Positions 44,682 through 54,091 are shown, counted from the stretch's first letter. The stretch is 64,000 bases of DNA from Bacteroidales bacterium UBA3696 (GCA_002372135.1 DFIN01000034.1:6499-70498), one strand, 5' to 3'. The notes: generated from the letters alone by a model not told the origin. Program-made: numbers and translations.

Positions 44682-44718
44682 AAATCAAATCTTTAAATCA
44701 TTAAATCCTCAAATCTAT
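44682..44718 (+). repeat. AAATC tandem linker between pyrH and frr
   Basis: AAATC occurs at 44682, 44687, 44695, 44703 and 44711, so three intervals are exactly 8 bp. The array begins two bases after the pyrH stop and ends 5 nt before the frr ATG. Confidence 0.75.
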
Positions 44719-44723
44719 ACCTT

Positions 44724-45284
44724 ATGATCGAACCCAAACAGATTCAGCAAGAAGCCTCCGAGCAGATGGAAGCAGCCGTTATGTATCTGGACGATGCTTT
44801 GGCACATATTCGTGCCGGCAAAGCCAGTCCCCGTATTTTGGATGCTGTGCGTGTGGACTACTATGGTCAGATGAGCCCGCTCTCATCCGTTTCCACCATC
44901 ACGACTCCCGATGCCCGCACCATCCAAATCCAACCTTGGGAGAAGAAGATGCTGGGCGACATCGAGCGCGCCTTGATTAACTCCAATATCGGCTTGGCAC
45001 CCAACAACAACGGCGAAGTCATTCGTCTCATTATCCCGCCGCTCACGGAGGAGCGTCGCCGCGACCTTGCCAAACAGTGCAAAGCTGAGGCTGAGAATGC
45101 CAAGGTGAGCATACGCAATGCCCGTCGGGATGCCATCGAAACCCTCAAAAAGCAAATCAAGGAAGGTCTGCCCGAGGATGCCGAAAAGGATGCCGAAAAC
45201 GAGGTGCAAAAACTGCACGACAAGTTCATCAAGCAGGTGGACGAGGTCTATGCCAAGAAGGAGAAGGAGATAATGACCGTCTGA
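44724..45284 (+). CDS. frr: Ribosome recycling factor
   Basis: 186 residues, normal length. The helical domain features HIRAGKASPRILDAVRVDYYGQ, TITTPDARTIQIQPWEKKMLGDIERAL, NNNGEVIRLIIPPLTEERRRDLAKQ and the basic C-terminal helix are diagnostic. RRF works with EF-G to split post-termination ribosomes. Its TGA overlaps the next ATG by one base. Confidence 0.98.
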   Translation: MIEPKQIQQEASEQMEAAVMYLDDALAHIRAGKASPRILDAVRVDYYGQMSPLSSVSTITTPDARTIQIQPWEKKMLGDIERALINSNIGLAPNNNGEVIRLIIPPLTEERRRDLAKQCKAEAENAKVSIRNARRDAIETLKKQIKEGLPEDAEKDAENEVQKLHDKFIKQVDEVYAKKEKEIMTV

Positions 45285-46348
45285 TGGTCTGCCGTCCCCC
45301 ACTGATTGTAATGTGTTTGCTCTGGTCGATTGCCCTCGTGGCAGTCGGTCAGACGGCGTGGTATGATAAGATAGCGGACTTACCCGCCATCGGAGCACCG
45401 ATTATCAATCTCTCGCCTGAAACAGGTTGGGTGTTCGGAGGGGTGGTACAGGGATATTTTCGCTGCAAAGACCAAAAGCAGACATCCATGGTTCAATTGT
45501 CGGGTGCATATTCGCTCCGATCGCAATGGTATATTCACTCGCACGGAACGATTTATGCAGGTAGTAAAAACCAATGGATGATTAGTTATGATGTAGGCTA
45601 TCGGCATTACCCGGATGTTCGTTTCTATGTAGGCAATGAGTTCACTATCAAGGAAGGCATATCCTACCTCTCCGAACGAGCCCATATCAAGGCAACCGCA
45701 TTGGCAGAAGTCGCACCCGGTTGGTCCATAGGACCGACCATTCAATATCTGTACGACAAAACGGACTTTGAGGATCTCATATCAACCGGCGGTATCGGGT
45801 TATCAATATCCTACGATTCGCGTGACTTGCATTTCTATCCGACCCACGGTTGGTTCTTTCAAGTATCCGGTATACACTATGAGCCATTTAATGGAAATTT
45901 TACACGCTCTGACTTGATAGAAAGCGATTTGCGTCATTTCATTCCTATCTATCGACAACTGCTGTTTGCATGGCAGTTTCGCACCCAATGGAGTATAGGC
46001 GGTGCTATGCCCTATCAGTTGCTGCCGTCCTTGGGAGGTGAAGACCTTGTGCGCGGACTGCGGGCAAACATGTTTCGAGACCAAGCACTCTTAGCGTTGC
46101 AAGCCGAATTACGCATCCCCATCTATCGACAACTGAGCGGTACGGTCTTTGCCGGTATAGGTGATGTCTATAACTATAATGAATGGCAATGGGTAATGCC
46201 CAAAGTAGGCTATGGATTGGGGCTTCGTGTTGCCATCAACAAGTCGAAAATCAATATCCGCTTTGACGTAGCCCGCAATAACCTTTATAAGTCGTGGAAT
46301 ACGATGGAGAGTTATTCTTTCTATCTGACCACTACGGAAGCCTTTTAA
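45284..46348 (+). CDS. BamA/Omp85-type outer-membrane barrel (surface antigen domain)
   Basis: 354 residues from the ATG at 45284, sharing one base with the frr stop. A signal peptide (MCLLWSIALVAVGQ) is followed directly by a barrel of the bacterial surface antigen type with strands ending in aromatic residues, including GLSISYDSRDLHFYPTHGWFFQVSG and GGEDLVRGLRANMFRDQALLALQAELR, the latter the typical G-x-x-x-x-R-G segment. POTRA domains are absent, so it is a short Omp85-like protein rather than BamA itself. Its function is not known. Confidence 0.87.
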   Translation: MVCRPPLIVMCLLWSIALVAVGQTAWYDKIADLPAIGAPIINLSPETGWVFGGVVQGYFRCKDQKQTSMVQLSGAYSLRSQWYIHSHGTIYAGSKNQWMISYDVGYRHYPDVRFYVGNEFTIKEGISYLSERAHIKATALAEVAPGWSIGPTIQYLYDKTDFEDLISTGGIGLSISYDSRDLHFYPTHGWFFQVSGIHYEPFNGNFTRSDLIESDLRHFIPIYRQLLFAWQFRTQWSIGGAMPYQLLPSLGGEDLVRGLRANMFRDQALLALQAELRIPIYRQLSGTVFAGIGDVYNYNEWQWVMPKVGYGLGLRVAINKSKINIRFDVARNNLYKSWNTMESYSFYLTTTEAF

Positions 46349-46375
46349 CCTTAGTATATCCAGTACAACCTTTGT

Positions 46376-47299
46376 ATGCAAGGACTTGTTATCAAAACCA
46401 CCGGAACTGCCTATTTGGTTCAGCCTGACGAGAGCACTTTGCCGCCCGTAACTTGCCAAATAAAAGGCAACTTTCGCATTCGCGGCATACGATCTACCAA
46501 TCCTGCCGCCGTGGGCGACCGTGTGGAGGTGGAGCAACTGCCGGACGGCACCAACTGGCTTACCGACATCCTGCCCCGTCGCAACTACATCATACGCCGA
46601 TCTACCAATCTGAGCAAGCAGGTACATATCCTTGCTGCCAATATAGATCAAGCCGTTTTGCTCGTTACCGTAGCCCATCCGGCAACTTCCACCACTTTTA
46701 TCGACCGTTTTTTAGCGACAGCCGAGGCATATCGGATACCCGCAGTGCTGATGTTTAATAAAATAGATCTTTTAACTTCCGAACAACAAGCCACCCTACA
46801 AGAACTGCAACAACTCTACCAATCGTTAGGTTATCAGACACCGGCTATTTCGGCTACGAATCTGGATACCTCAACCGTATTGCCCCTCTTTGAAAATCGA
46901 ATAACGCTTCTTTCCGGCAATTCGGGAGTGGGTAAATCCACACTCCTCAATGCCGTACTCGGACAAGAGGTAACCCGAACAGCCGTTCTATCTACTGCTC
47001 ACGATGCCGGAATGCATACTACTACCTTCTCCCAAATGTATAGCATAGCCGGCGGGTGGATTATAGATACCCCGGGGATAAAAGGATTTGGTTCGGTCGA
47101 AATGGAGAAAGAAGAAATAGGTCATTATTTTAGGGAGATTTTTTCCATATCACAGCGTTGCCGTTATAGCAATTGCTTGCATACCGGAGAACCGGGGTGT
47201 GCCGTCATACCTGCTATTGAACAAGGACAAATTGCTATGTCTCGTTATGATAGTTACCTTTCCCTTTTAGGCGATTGTACGCAAGACAAGTATCGATGA
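46376..47299 (+). CDS. rsgA: Ribosome small-subunit-dependent GTPase A
   Basis: 307 residues. The circularly permuted GTPase order is visible: G4 MFNKIDLL comes before G1 GNSGVGKSTLLN and G3 DTPGIKGFG. An N-terminal OB domain precedes (GDRVEVEQLPDG, ILPRRNYIIRRS), and the C-terminal zinc site is in RCRYSNCLHTGEPGC. RsgA checks late 30S assembly. ATGA overlap with the next gene. Confidence 0.96.
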   Translation: MQGLVIKTTGTAYLVQPDESTLPPVTCQIKGNFRIRGIRSTNPAAVGDRVEVEQLPDGTNWLTDILPRRNYIIRRSTNLSKQVHILAANIDQAVLLVTVAHPATSTTFIDRFLATAEAYRIPAVLMFNKIDLLTSEQQATLQELQQLYQSLGYQTPAISATNLDTSTVLPLFENRITLLSGNSGVGKSTLLNAVLGQEVTRTAVLSTAHDAGMHTTTFSQMYSIAGGWIIDTPGIKGFGSVEMEKEEIGHYFREIFSISQRCRYSNCLHTGEPGCAVIPAIEQGQIAMSRYDSYLSLLGDCTQDKYR

Positions 47300-47724
47300 A
47301 ACCGGTCATCCATATCGAAAAACGCGGCGGAAAAGATTGTATTTTCTGTCCATTTCGCCGCAAATGGGTACGCTTTACGCCGGAAGAAGAAGTAAGGCAA
47401 ATCTTTCTATGGCACCTCGTCTATCGTTACATGTATCCCGCGTCGCATATAGGCGTTGAAGTGCAACTGCCTTCCGGACAAAGAGCCGATGCCGTCGTCT
47501 ATGACGACCGTCTCCAACCTCTTATGTTGGTCGAGTTTAAGGCTCCCAACGTACCTTTGACCCAACTTACGCTGGACCAAGCCGCGGTCTATAACCGCAT
47601 GCTTCATGTGCCGCTGCTCGTCCTGCATAATCGCAAACAAACCGTTGTTGCCCAAATACGAAACCAAGACATACAATTCTTACCCGATATACCGAAATAT
47701 GGAAACCATCATCACGCTCAATGA
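47296..47724 (+). CDS. Orphan HsdR_N-like (PD-(D/E)XK) protein
   Basis: 142 residues from the ATG at 47296 (ATGA overlap with rsgA). RADAVVYDDRLQPLMLVEFKAPNV has the Asp...Glu-x-Lys spacing of the PD-(D/E)XK nuclease core and matches the N-terminal domain of type I restriction HsdR (HSDR_N_2). The N-terminal part has CIFCPFRRKWVRFTPEEEVRQ. No methylase, specificity subunit or helicase is adjacent, so it is not a restriction system. Single-domain proteins of this type are, as I recall, common in Bacteroidetes; role unknown. Its end overlaps the phoH start by 26 nt. Confidence 0.85.
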   Translation: MKPVIHIEKRGGKDCIFCPFRRKWVRFTPEEEVRQIFLWHLVYRYMYPASHIGVEVQLPSGQRADAVVYDDRLQPLMLVEFKAPNVPLTQLTLDQAAVYNRMLHVPLLVLHNRKQTVVAQIRNQDIQFLPDIPKYGNHHHAQ

Positions 47725-48670
47725 CTTGTTGGATACCGCTGCCTTCTACGGTACGAATAATGCCAATATCATTTGCTTAAAGCAGCAATTCCCCTCTATA
47801 CGCGTTGTGGCACGCGGTTATCAGATTAAAGTAGCGGGTGCCGAAGCGGAGGTCAATCGTTTTGAGCAAGTGGTTCACCGCTGCGAGCAGTATTGCATGC
47901 AGTCCGGACAGTTGACCGAACAGCAAGTGTTGCAGGTGATTCATGGCGAACTGCCCGCTTCGCCTTCTCCCGAACACCTTATTGTGCACGGTGTACAGGG
48001 AAAAACAATTACGGCGCGAAGTGAACACCAGCAGCAACTCGTGTCCGCCTACAATCGCAATGATCTGCTTTTTGCCATCGGTCCTGCCGGCAGCGGCAAG
48101 ACTTATACGGCTATTGCGCTGGCAGTTCGTGCACTGAAAAACAAAGAAGTAAGACGCATTATTCTCAGCCGTCCCGCTGTGGAAGCCGGTGAAAAACTCG
48201 GATTTCTCCCCGGCGATATGCGCGATAAGATAGACCCCTACTTGCAGCCGCTGTATGATGCCTTGCAGGATATGATTCCAAGTGGCAAACTCAACGAGTA
48301 TATGGAGCGAGGCATTATCCAAATCGCCCCTCTCGCTTTTATGCGAGGCAGGACGCTTGCCGATGCGGTTGTCATCTTGGATGAAGCGCAGAACACTACC
48401 ATACCTCAGATTAAGATGTTTTTGACGCGCTTGGGAATGGGGGGCAAGATGATCGTTACAGGCGACTTGACTCAGATTGACCTGCCTTCTTCCCAACGTT
48501 CAGGGCTGGCTGATGCCGTGGAGCGTTTAGGCGAAGTCAAGGGCGTATCTGTTGTCCGATTCACCGAGCGCGACATAGTTCGCCACCCGCTCGTAGGGCG
48601 TATCGTGAAGGCTTACTCAATGCAACTTGTTGATTCTCGAACCATCGAGGCGCAACAGGATAAACAGTAG
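47699..48670 (+). CDS. phoH: PhoH-like ATPase
   Basis: 323 residues from the ATG at 47699; the longer frame from 47606 runs inside the previous gene. An N-terminal KH-like region (about 20-60) precedes Walker A IGPAGSGKTYTAIA and Walker B AVVILDEAQNTT; KMIVTGDLTQIDLP is also diagnostic. PhoH proteins (related to E. coli YbeZ) are linked to rRNA maturation and RNA metabolism. Its last 54 nt are antisense to the end of rodA. Confidence 0.95.
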   Translation: METIITLNDLLDTAAFYGTNNANIICLKQQFPSIRVVARGYQIKVAGAEAEVNRFEQVVHRCEQYCMQSGQLTEQQVLQVIHGELPASPSPEHLIVHGVQGKTITARSEHQQQLVSAYNRNDLLFAIGPAGSGKTYTAIALAVRALKNKEVRRIILSRPAVEAGEKLGFLPGDMRDKIDPYLQPLYDALQDMIPSGKLNEYMERGIIQIAPLAFMRGRTLADAVVILDEAQNTTIPQIKMFLTRLGMGGKMIVTGDLTQIDLPSSQRSGLADAVERLGEVKGVSVVRFTERDIVRHPLVGRIVKAYSMQLVDSRTIEAQQDKQ

Positions 48671-49777
48671 TAAGGTGAACCCCCAGAATGAGGAGCCGCC
48701 ATAACTGAAGAATGGCAAGGGGATACCAATCACGGGCAACAACCCCAACACCATGCCTATGTTGATGGTGAAATGCAAAAAAAGAATACTTGCCACCGAG
48801 TAGGCATATACTTGCGAAAAAACATCTCTTTGGCGCAAAGCAATATAAATGATGCGCAGGATAAGGGCTACGTATAGCGCAATCAGAATAAAACAGCCCA
48901 CAAATCCCCATTCCTCACCTACTGTGCAGAAGATGAAGTCGGTATGCTGTTCCGGCACAAAACTGAGTTTGGTCTGCGTACCTTGTAGGAAACCCTTTCC
49001 GAGGAAGCGTCCGGAGCCGATGGCGATGAGCGATTGTGCCACGTTATAACCGACTCCCATAGGGTCTTCACGAATACCAAGCACCACTTCAATACGGGCT
49101 AATTGGTGAGGTTGCAACACTTTTTCCAACCACTCGTGCGGAATAATCTGCAACTTGAGAACGGCTACGCCTAATAGGATGGCAATCACTCCGTAAAGTA
49201 GCAATTTGCCGGACATACCTTGCGTATAAAAAACAAGCAAGAAGGCTGCAAACACAAGGGCTGAACCCGTCTCTTTTTGCCATACCATAATCAGTACCAT
49301 AGGGATACCGATGAGTAGGAACGGTTTGACCAAGTCGCGCCACGAACGAACGGCATACCCGTAACCGCTCATGCTTTTGGCCACAGCGATTGCCGTTATG
49401 AATTTAGCAAATTCGGCAGGCTGCAACTTGATAGGTCCGAAGGCAATCCATGACAAGGAGCCCTTGGTGTCATACGCCAATAAGGGGGTAATGATAAGCA
49501 AAACGACCATCAACCCGTACAGCCAATAGCCCAACACGTCGTACAACTTCTCGTCTATCATAAGTACAACCAGACCCATAACGAGGGCGGTGGCTATCCA
49601 AACCAACTGTTTGCCGGCGTTGTTGGAGAAAGAGAATATGGACGTTTGCTCAAAATTATAGCAAGCACCGTAGATATTCACCCAGCCAAACAAGGCAATA
49701 GCCATGTAGATGCCTACTGTAATCCAGTCCACCCCTTTCCAAATCGAGTTGCGTGTATTTACCGAATAGGTTCCCAT
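48617..49777 (-). CDS. rodA: Rod-shape peptidoglycan polymerase RodA (SEDS)
   Basis: 386 residues with about ten membrane helices. SEDS family signatures are present: KLQPAEFAKFITAIAVAKSM, GYNVAQSLIAIGSGRFLGKG, PEQHTDFIFCTVGEEWGFVG and PLPFFSYGGSSFWG. RodA polymerises glycan strands together with PBP2 during cell elongation. It is the last gene of mreB-mreC-mreD-mrdA-rodA, 2 nt after mrdA. Its 3' end overlaps phoH on the opposite strand by 54 nt. Confidence 0.95.
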   Translation of the reverse strand: MGTYSVNTRNSIWKGVDWITVGIYMAIALFGWVNIYGACYNFEQTSIFSFSNNAGKQLVWIATALVMGLVVLMIDEKLYDVLGYWLYGLMVVLLIITPLLAYDTKGSLSWIAFGPIKLQPAEFAKFITAIAVAKSMSGYGYAVRSWRDLVKPFLLIGIPMVLIMVWQKETGSALVFAAFLLVFYTQGMSGKLLLYGVIAILLGVAVLKLQIIPHEWLEKVLQPHQLARIEVVLGIREDPMGVGYNVAQSLIAIGSGRFLGKGFLQGTQTKLSFVPEQHTDFIFCTVGEEWGFVGCFILIALYVALILRIIYIALRQRDVFSQVYAYSVASILFLHFTINIGMVLGLLPVIGIPLPFFSYGGSSFWGFTLLLFILLRLDGSRINKLH

Positions 49778-49779
49778 TC

Positions 49780-51648
49780 CTAGTTGTTCGTTGATTTTGG
49801 ATTTTGCATACTAATGGTTGTTGAAATGAGTTGCGCTTGACTGATGCGTTCCAGTAAGTCGGGTCGCGAAATAGAGTCCGTCAGGTATTGTTCCATCATC
49901 AAGGAGGCTACCGGGCAAGCCCATGTGGCTCCGAAGCCGGCATTCTCTACCACGACTGCAACGGCAATTTGAGGGTCATCCAAAGGGGCAAAGCCGATAA
50001 AAATAGCATGATCCTTGCCGTGCGGGTTCTGTACCGTTCCTGTCTTGCCGCACATCTGCAAGTCGGGCAGGTTGTACCATCTGCCTGTTCCATGGGCCAT
50101 CACGCGCGACATACCACGTTGTACCACACCGAAATGCGCCGAATCAACCATCGTGTTATGACGCTCAATAGCCGGCATAGAGGGCAGCGGGCGAACCAAA
50201 TGAGGGGTCATATAGTAGCCGCCATTGGCTATGCAGGCTGCCTCATTGGCTAATTGGAGGGGAGTAACCAGTATCTCGCCCTGACCGATACTCAGCGATC
50301 GGATAGTCAATGCGCGCCAACCGGTCTCGCCATAGAACTTTGAGTATGTTTTGGCGCGTGGGATACTGCCGGTGGCCTGATTGGATATGTCGCTGTCAAA
50401 ACGGTCAGCAAAGCCGAAACTGACCACATGATCTCGCCATGTGTCGTAGGTCTTGCGGAAAGTGGCATTGCGCAGTCCATAGCCGTGCAACTCCAATATG
50501 TCGCGGTACTCCTGCCAGAAATAGGGATTGCATGATTGTTCAATAGCCGCTTCCAACGATACGGGTGAACCGTGATGGTGGGTGCATTTAATCGGAGTAG
50601 AGGCAGGACCATTGCAACCATACAATGTAGAAGGCGTGATAGCACCCATTTGCAAACCCACCAGTGCCTGAATCAATTTGAACGTGGAGCCGGGCGGGTA
50701 TTGTGCCTGTACGGCACGGTTCATAAGCGGTTTATGCGGGTCGTTGAGCAGCGCGGCATAGTTCTTCGACCGCTGCCTGCCTACCAAACTATGCGGATTC
50801 CATGATGGGGCAGATACCATAGCCAACACCTCCCCCGTCTTCGGCTCAATGGCAACCGCACTGCCCATCTTCCCTTGTAATAAGTGTTCTGCCAATTGCT
50901 GCAGGCGGATATCAATAGTCAGTTGCAAGTCCGTACCGGACACGGGTGCATAGTCCAATTCGCCGTTGTGATAACTGCCTTGAATGCGTCCTTTCGAGTC
51001 GCGCATCAGCACTTCTACTCCTTTTGTACCGCGTAGCAGTGTTTCGTATTGACGCTCTATTCCATCCCTGCCGGAATAGTCGCCGAGGGTGTAATAGGAG
51101 TCTGATTCCAAGTCTTTGCGATTCACTTCTCCCACGCTACCCACTATGTGTGCCGCTGATGCGTATTTATAGTCGCGCAAGGTACGCTTGCGAATACTCA
51201 CGCCGGCAAATTGGTATAGATGTTCCTGTACCGATGCTACATCCTCGCCCGACAACATGCCCCAAAACAGTTGTGGTGTATAGGGCGAATAACCTCGGTT
51301 GCGGCTGCGGTCGCACATCTCCTGCATACGTGCCTCAAATTGCTCAATACTAATCTGCATCGCGTTGCAAAATGCCAGTGTGTCAAACCCCATATTCTTC
51401 ATATCGCGCACTACGACCATCACGTCATAGACCGGCTGATTAAATACAATCAAGCTGTCGTTCCGGTCATAAATCAGTCCCCGCGACGGATAGATAGTCT
51501 GGCGCACTAAGGCATTACCTTCCGACTTGTCTAAGGTGGATGTGTCGATGACCTGCAAGTAAAACAAGCGTCCGATAAAAATAAGAGCCACTCCGACCAC
51601 AATGGCTCCTAACACATAGCCCCGCTTATAGTACTGTGCGTTAATCAT
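49780..51648 (-). CDS. mrdA: Penicillin-binding protein 2 (class B transpeptidase)
   Basis: 622 residues from the ATG at 51648, which overlaps the mreD stop (ATGA). One N-terminal membrane helix (about 10-30), the pedestal domain with RQTIYPSRGLIYDRNDSL, then the transpeptidase domain: SxxK in YPPGSTFKL, SxN in EQSCNPYF, and KTG in MCGKTGTVQNPHG. It crosslinks peptidoglycan during elongation and is the partner of RodA and MreC. A beta-lactam target. Confidence 0.96.
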   Translation of the reverse strand: MINAQYYKRGYVLGAIVVGVALIFIGRLFYLQVIDTSTLDKSEGNALVRQTIYPSRGLIYDRNDSLIVFNQPVYDVMVVVRDMKNMGFDTLAFCNAMQISIEQFEARMQEMCDRSRNRGYSPYTPQLFWGMLSGEDVASVQEHLYQFAGVSIRKRTLRDYKYASAAHIVGSVGEVNRKDLESDSYYTLGDYSGRDGIERQYETLLRGTKGVEVLMRDSKGRIQGSYHNGELDYAPVSGTDLQLTIDIRLQQLAEHLLQGKMGSAVAIEPKTGEVLAMVSAPSWNPHSLVGRQRSKNYAALLNDPHKPLMNRAVQAQYPPGSTFKLIQALVGLQMGAITPSTLYGCNGPASTPIKCTHHHGSPVSLEAAIEQSCNPYFWQEYRDILELHGYGLRNATFRKTYDTWRDHVVSFGFADRFDSDISNQATGSIPRAKTYSKFYGETGWRALTIRSLSIGQGEILVTPLQLANEAACIANGGYYMTPHLVRPLPSMPAIERHNTMVDSAHFGVVQRGMSRVMAHGTGRWYNLPDLQMCGKTGTVQNPHGKDHAIFIGFAPLDDPQIAVAVVVENAGFGATWACPVASLMMEQYLTDSISRPDLLERISQAQLISTTISMQNPKSTNN

Positions 51649-52139
51649 GACCGATGAATAAGAAAACCGTAGGCAAAAATACAACCTAACGTGATGATAC
51701 TACTGAATACGACTTGAAGCAAAACCCAGTACCATAGTTGCCAACTCCATGTATCTAATGCAAATACCCACAGGTGATGCAACAGGGTGAGTATCACCGT
51801 AAGGCGCACAAAGGGCAGTACGCCTATCGTTTCCGGTACGATAGCACTTACTAATCGCTCTGAATCTTGTACCATACGACTGAGCATAATCGGTCGAAGC
51901 CATGATATCAGCACGCAAGCCGAAGTATGAATGCCGGGAGTAGAGCAAATACAATCCATCAGGCAACCCAATGCAAACCCCGTCAGTATCTCCGCCCAAC
52001 GCGGCATAAGCGGCATACATAGCAAAAGCAATATATATACGAACGGATGACACAACCCCCACAAATGCAGGTGGTTGAAAATCGCCATCTGAAGAAACAG
52101 AAGCAAGATGGCACCTAACAAAATACGAAGCCATTTCAT
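51645..52139 (-). CDS. mreD: Rod shape-determining protein MreD
   Basis: 164 residues, five or so membrane helices (MKWLRILLGAILLLFLQMAIFNHLHLWGL at the start, MLLL-type stretches thereafter). MreD is poorly conserved, so the name rests on size, hydrophobicity and exact position between mreC and mrdA. The start overlaps the mreC stop by 4 nt. Confidence 0.9.
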   Translation of the reverse strand: MKWLRILLGAILLLFLQMAIFNHLHLWGLCHPFVYILLLLCMPLMPRWAEILTGFALGCLMDCICSTPGIHTSACVLISWLRPIMLSRMVQDSERLVSAIVPETIGVLPFVRLTVILTLLHHLWVFALDTWSWQLWYWVLLQVVFSSIITLGCIFAYGFLIHRS

Positions 52140-52960
52140 TGTTTCAAACGCATACTATCTTGCTGTGCGACAAGCTTATTATTCAGCACCTGCACATAGC
52201 GCAGGCTCTGAAAGTCGGTGGATAACTCTACGCGAATGGAGTAATAGGTATCTCCGTCAGGTAATTCCACCTCTTCTACCTTACCTATGGGTATGCCCTC
52301 TGCGAACAAACCGGTCAGACCGCTCGTTTCCACTATATCGCCTTGCCTAACTTCAATATGCCTACCTATGTCGTGTAAGTTGGCATAGCGCGGGGAGGGA
52401 CCTGTCCATACCAAAAAACCGGTTTGACCATTTCGACGAATGCGGCACGACAAGCGCATCTTTGGATGAATAATCGGGATTACTTGGGCGAAATGTGAAT
52501 TGACGGCACCTACTACGCCCACCACGCCGTCGTGTGCAATCACGCCCTGTCCCGCTTGGATGCCGTCTCGCTCACCCTTATTGAGCACAAGGTAATTATG
52601 TTGGGATTGTGTGGCCATATCCACTACCTTTGCCGGTGTGTAAGACCATTGCAAATGTGAATACAGATACGTGCTGTCATGTTCTACCGAGTCTTCTACC
52701 ATTCCGTACAAGCGATTCAACTCTGTCAGCAAGCGGGCATTCTCCTCAGCCAAGTCGGCATTTTCACTTCGCAAATGAAAGTACTCGTCCGTGTTGGAAA
52801 GCAGCGTGTTACTCCACGCTATCACGCTGTTGGAGGCACTCAGAAAAGTCGATTGTTGCAACTTCTGCTCCGAAATCATCCACAAAAAAGCAGCAACCTC
52901 CAACACCAAAAAGAGCAGGAAGTTGCTATATTCGCGTATGAACCGAAGCAGGTTTTGCAT
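52136..52960 (-). CDS. mreC: Rod shape-determining protein MreC
   Basis: 274 residues. One membrane helix (about 13-30) is followed by a coiled-coil (about 55-92: ENADLAEENARLLTELNRLY) and the MreC beta domains with YLVLNKGERDGIQAGQGVIAHDGVVGVV and GDIVETSGLTGLFAEGIPIGKV. MreC links cytoplasmic MreB to PBP2 in the periplasm. Six nt after mreB. Confidence 0.95.
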   Translation of the reverse strand: MQNLLRFIREYSNFLLFLVLEVAAFLWMISEQKLQQSTFLSASNSVIAWSNTLLSNTDEYFHLRSENADLAEENARLLTELNRLYGMVEDSVEHDSTYLYSHLQWSYTPAKVVDMATQSQHNYLVLNKGERDGIQAGQGVIAHDGVVGVVGAVNSHFAQVIPIIHPKMRLSCRIRRNGQTGFLVWTGPSPRYANLHDIGRHIEVRQGDIVETSGLTGLFAEGIPIGKVEEVELPDGDTYYSIRVELSTDFQSLRYVQVLNNKLVAQQDSMRLKQ

Positions 52961-52966
52961 CTCTCA

Positions 52967-53986
52967 CTATCGCATCAGGAAGGCAAAATTTTTCACATTC
53001 TTAAGCGCAATTCCCGTACCGCGAGAAACGGCATGCAGCGGGTCTTCAGCTACGTGAAAATCAATGGTCGTCTTGTCGGTCAATCGCTTTGCCAATCCGT
53101 GCAAGAGAGCACCGCCGCCGGTCAGGAAAATACCGCGTTTCACAATGTCTGCATACAGTTCAGGCGGTGTAATATCGAAAGCCTGCAGGATGGCCTGCTC
53201 AATCTTGACAATACTCTTGTCCAAGCAGTGAGCAATCTCTTGGTAGGAAACAGGTACTTGCATAGGAAGAGCCGTTACTTTATTCGGACCGATAACTACA
53301 TAGTCATCCAGCGGTTCGTCCAATTCCGGCAGGGCAGAACCAACGGCAATCTTAATGCGTTCAGCCGTGGGCTCGTCAATCTTCAAGTTGTGCATACGAC
53401 CCATATACTCAATGATATCATCGTTGAACTCATCACCGGCAGTCTGTATAGACTTGTTGGCTACAATACCTCCCAACGAAATAACCGCTATCTCAGTGGT
53501 ACCTCCGCCTATATCCACCACCATGCAACCTTCAGGACTTTCCACGTCTATCCCCATACCCAATGCCGCAGCCATAGGTTCAAAAATCATATACACATCT
53601 CTGCCGCCGGCGTGTTCGCTGCTGTCGCGCACCGCACGTATTTCCACCTCAGTAGAACCCGATGGAATGCAGATGACCATGCGAATACTCGGAGTGAACA
53701 GTTTATGCTTGTCGGGTATCATTTGTATGAGACCGCGTATCATCATTTCGCATGCGTAGAAATCCGCAATCACGCCTTTGCGCAGCGGGCGCGTGGTGCG
53801 AATCATCGTTCCACCACGACCGATCATCTGCTGCGCCTTCCTGCCCACAGCCACCATCTTGTTGTCCGATGTGCTGATAGCCACTACGGAAGGCTCATCC
53901 ACTACCACCTTGTCGTTGCACATAATAATCGTATTGGCAGTACCAAGGTCAATGGCTAATTCTTGTGTAAATGAAAACAATGCCAT
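52967..53986 (-). CDS. mreB: Rod shape-determining protein MreB
   Basis: 339 residues, actin fold. Phosphate 1 motif IDLGTANTIIM, phosphate 2 MVVDIGGGTTEIAVISLGG and the adenosine motif IFLTGGGALLHGL are intact. MreB filaments guide sidewall synthesis. It is the first gene of the rod cluster; ileS ends 105 nt upstream and a promoter-like element lies between them. Confidence 0.97.
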   Translation of the reverse strand: MALFSFTQELAIDLGTANTIIMCNDKVVVDEPSVVAISTSDNKMVAVGRKAQQMIGRGGTMIRTTRPLRKGVIADFYACEMMIRGLIQMIPDKHKLFTPSIRMVICIPSGSTEVEIRAVRDSSEHAGGRDVYMIFEPMAAALGMGIDVESPEGCMVVDIGGGTTEIAVISLGGIVANKSIQTAGDEFNDDIIEYMGRMHNLKIDEPTAERIKIAVGSALPELDEPLDDYVVIGPNKVTALPMQVPVSYQEIAHCLDKSIVKIEQAILQAFDITPPELYADIVKRGIFLTGGGALLHGLAKRLTDKTTIDFHVAEDPLHAVSRGTGIALKNVKNFAFLMR

Positions 53987-54049
53987 ATATGCTCTAATTT
54001 ATTAGGGTTTCGTTTTTTTGAAATTATCTTTTATTTGTTTGACAGCGCA

Positions 54050-54085
54050 CAAAAGTACTCCTTTTTTGGAAAAGAAATGACACAA
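54050..54085 (-). promoter_or_regulatory. Probable promoter of the mre cluster
   Basis: A perfect TACTTTTG lies on the minus strand (complement of 54050-54057), 64 nt before mreB. The -33 element is unclear: the nearest TTG (complement of 54083-54085) is 25 nt away, too far for the consensus. Confidence 0.45.
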
Positions 54086-54091
54086 TGTGCA

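Noticed and set aside
45284..46348. Full-length BamA assignment for the barrel after frr
   Set aside because: No POTRA domains precede the barrel; only the surface-antigen barrel is present.
52679..53959. 426-residue open frame on the plus strand
   Set aside because: Antisense to mreC and mreB, which are unmistakable; its His/Arg-rich composition is that of a complement artefact.
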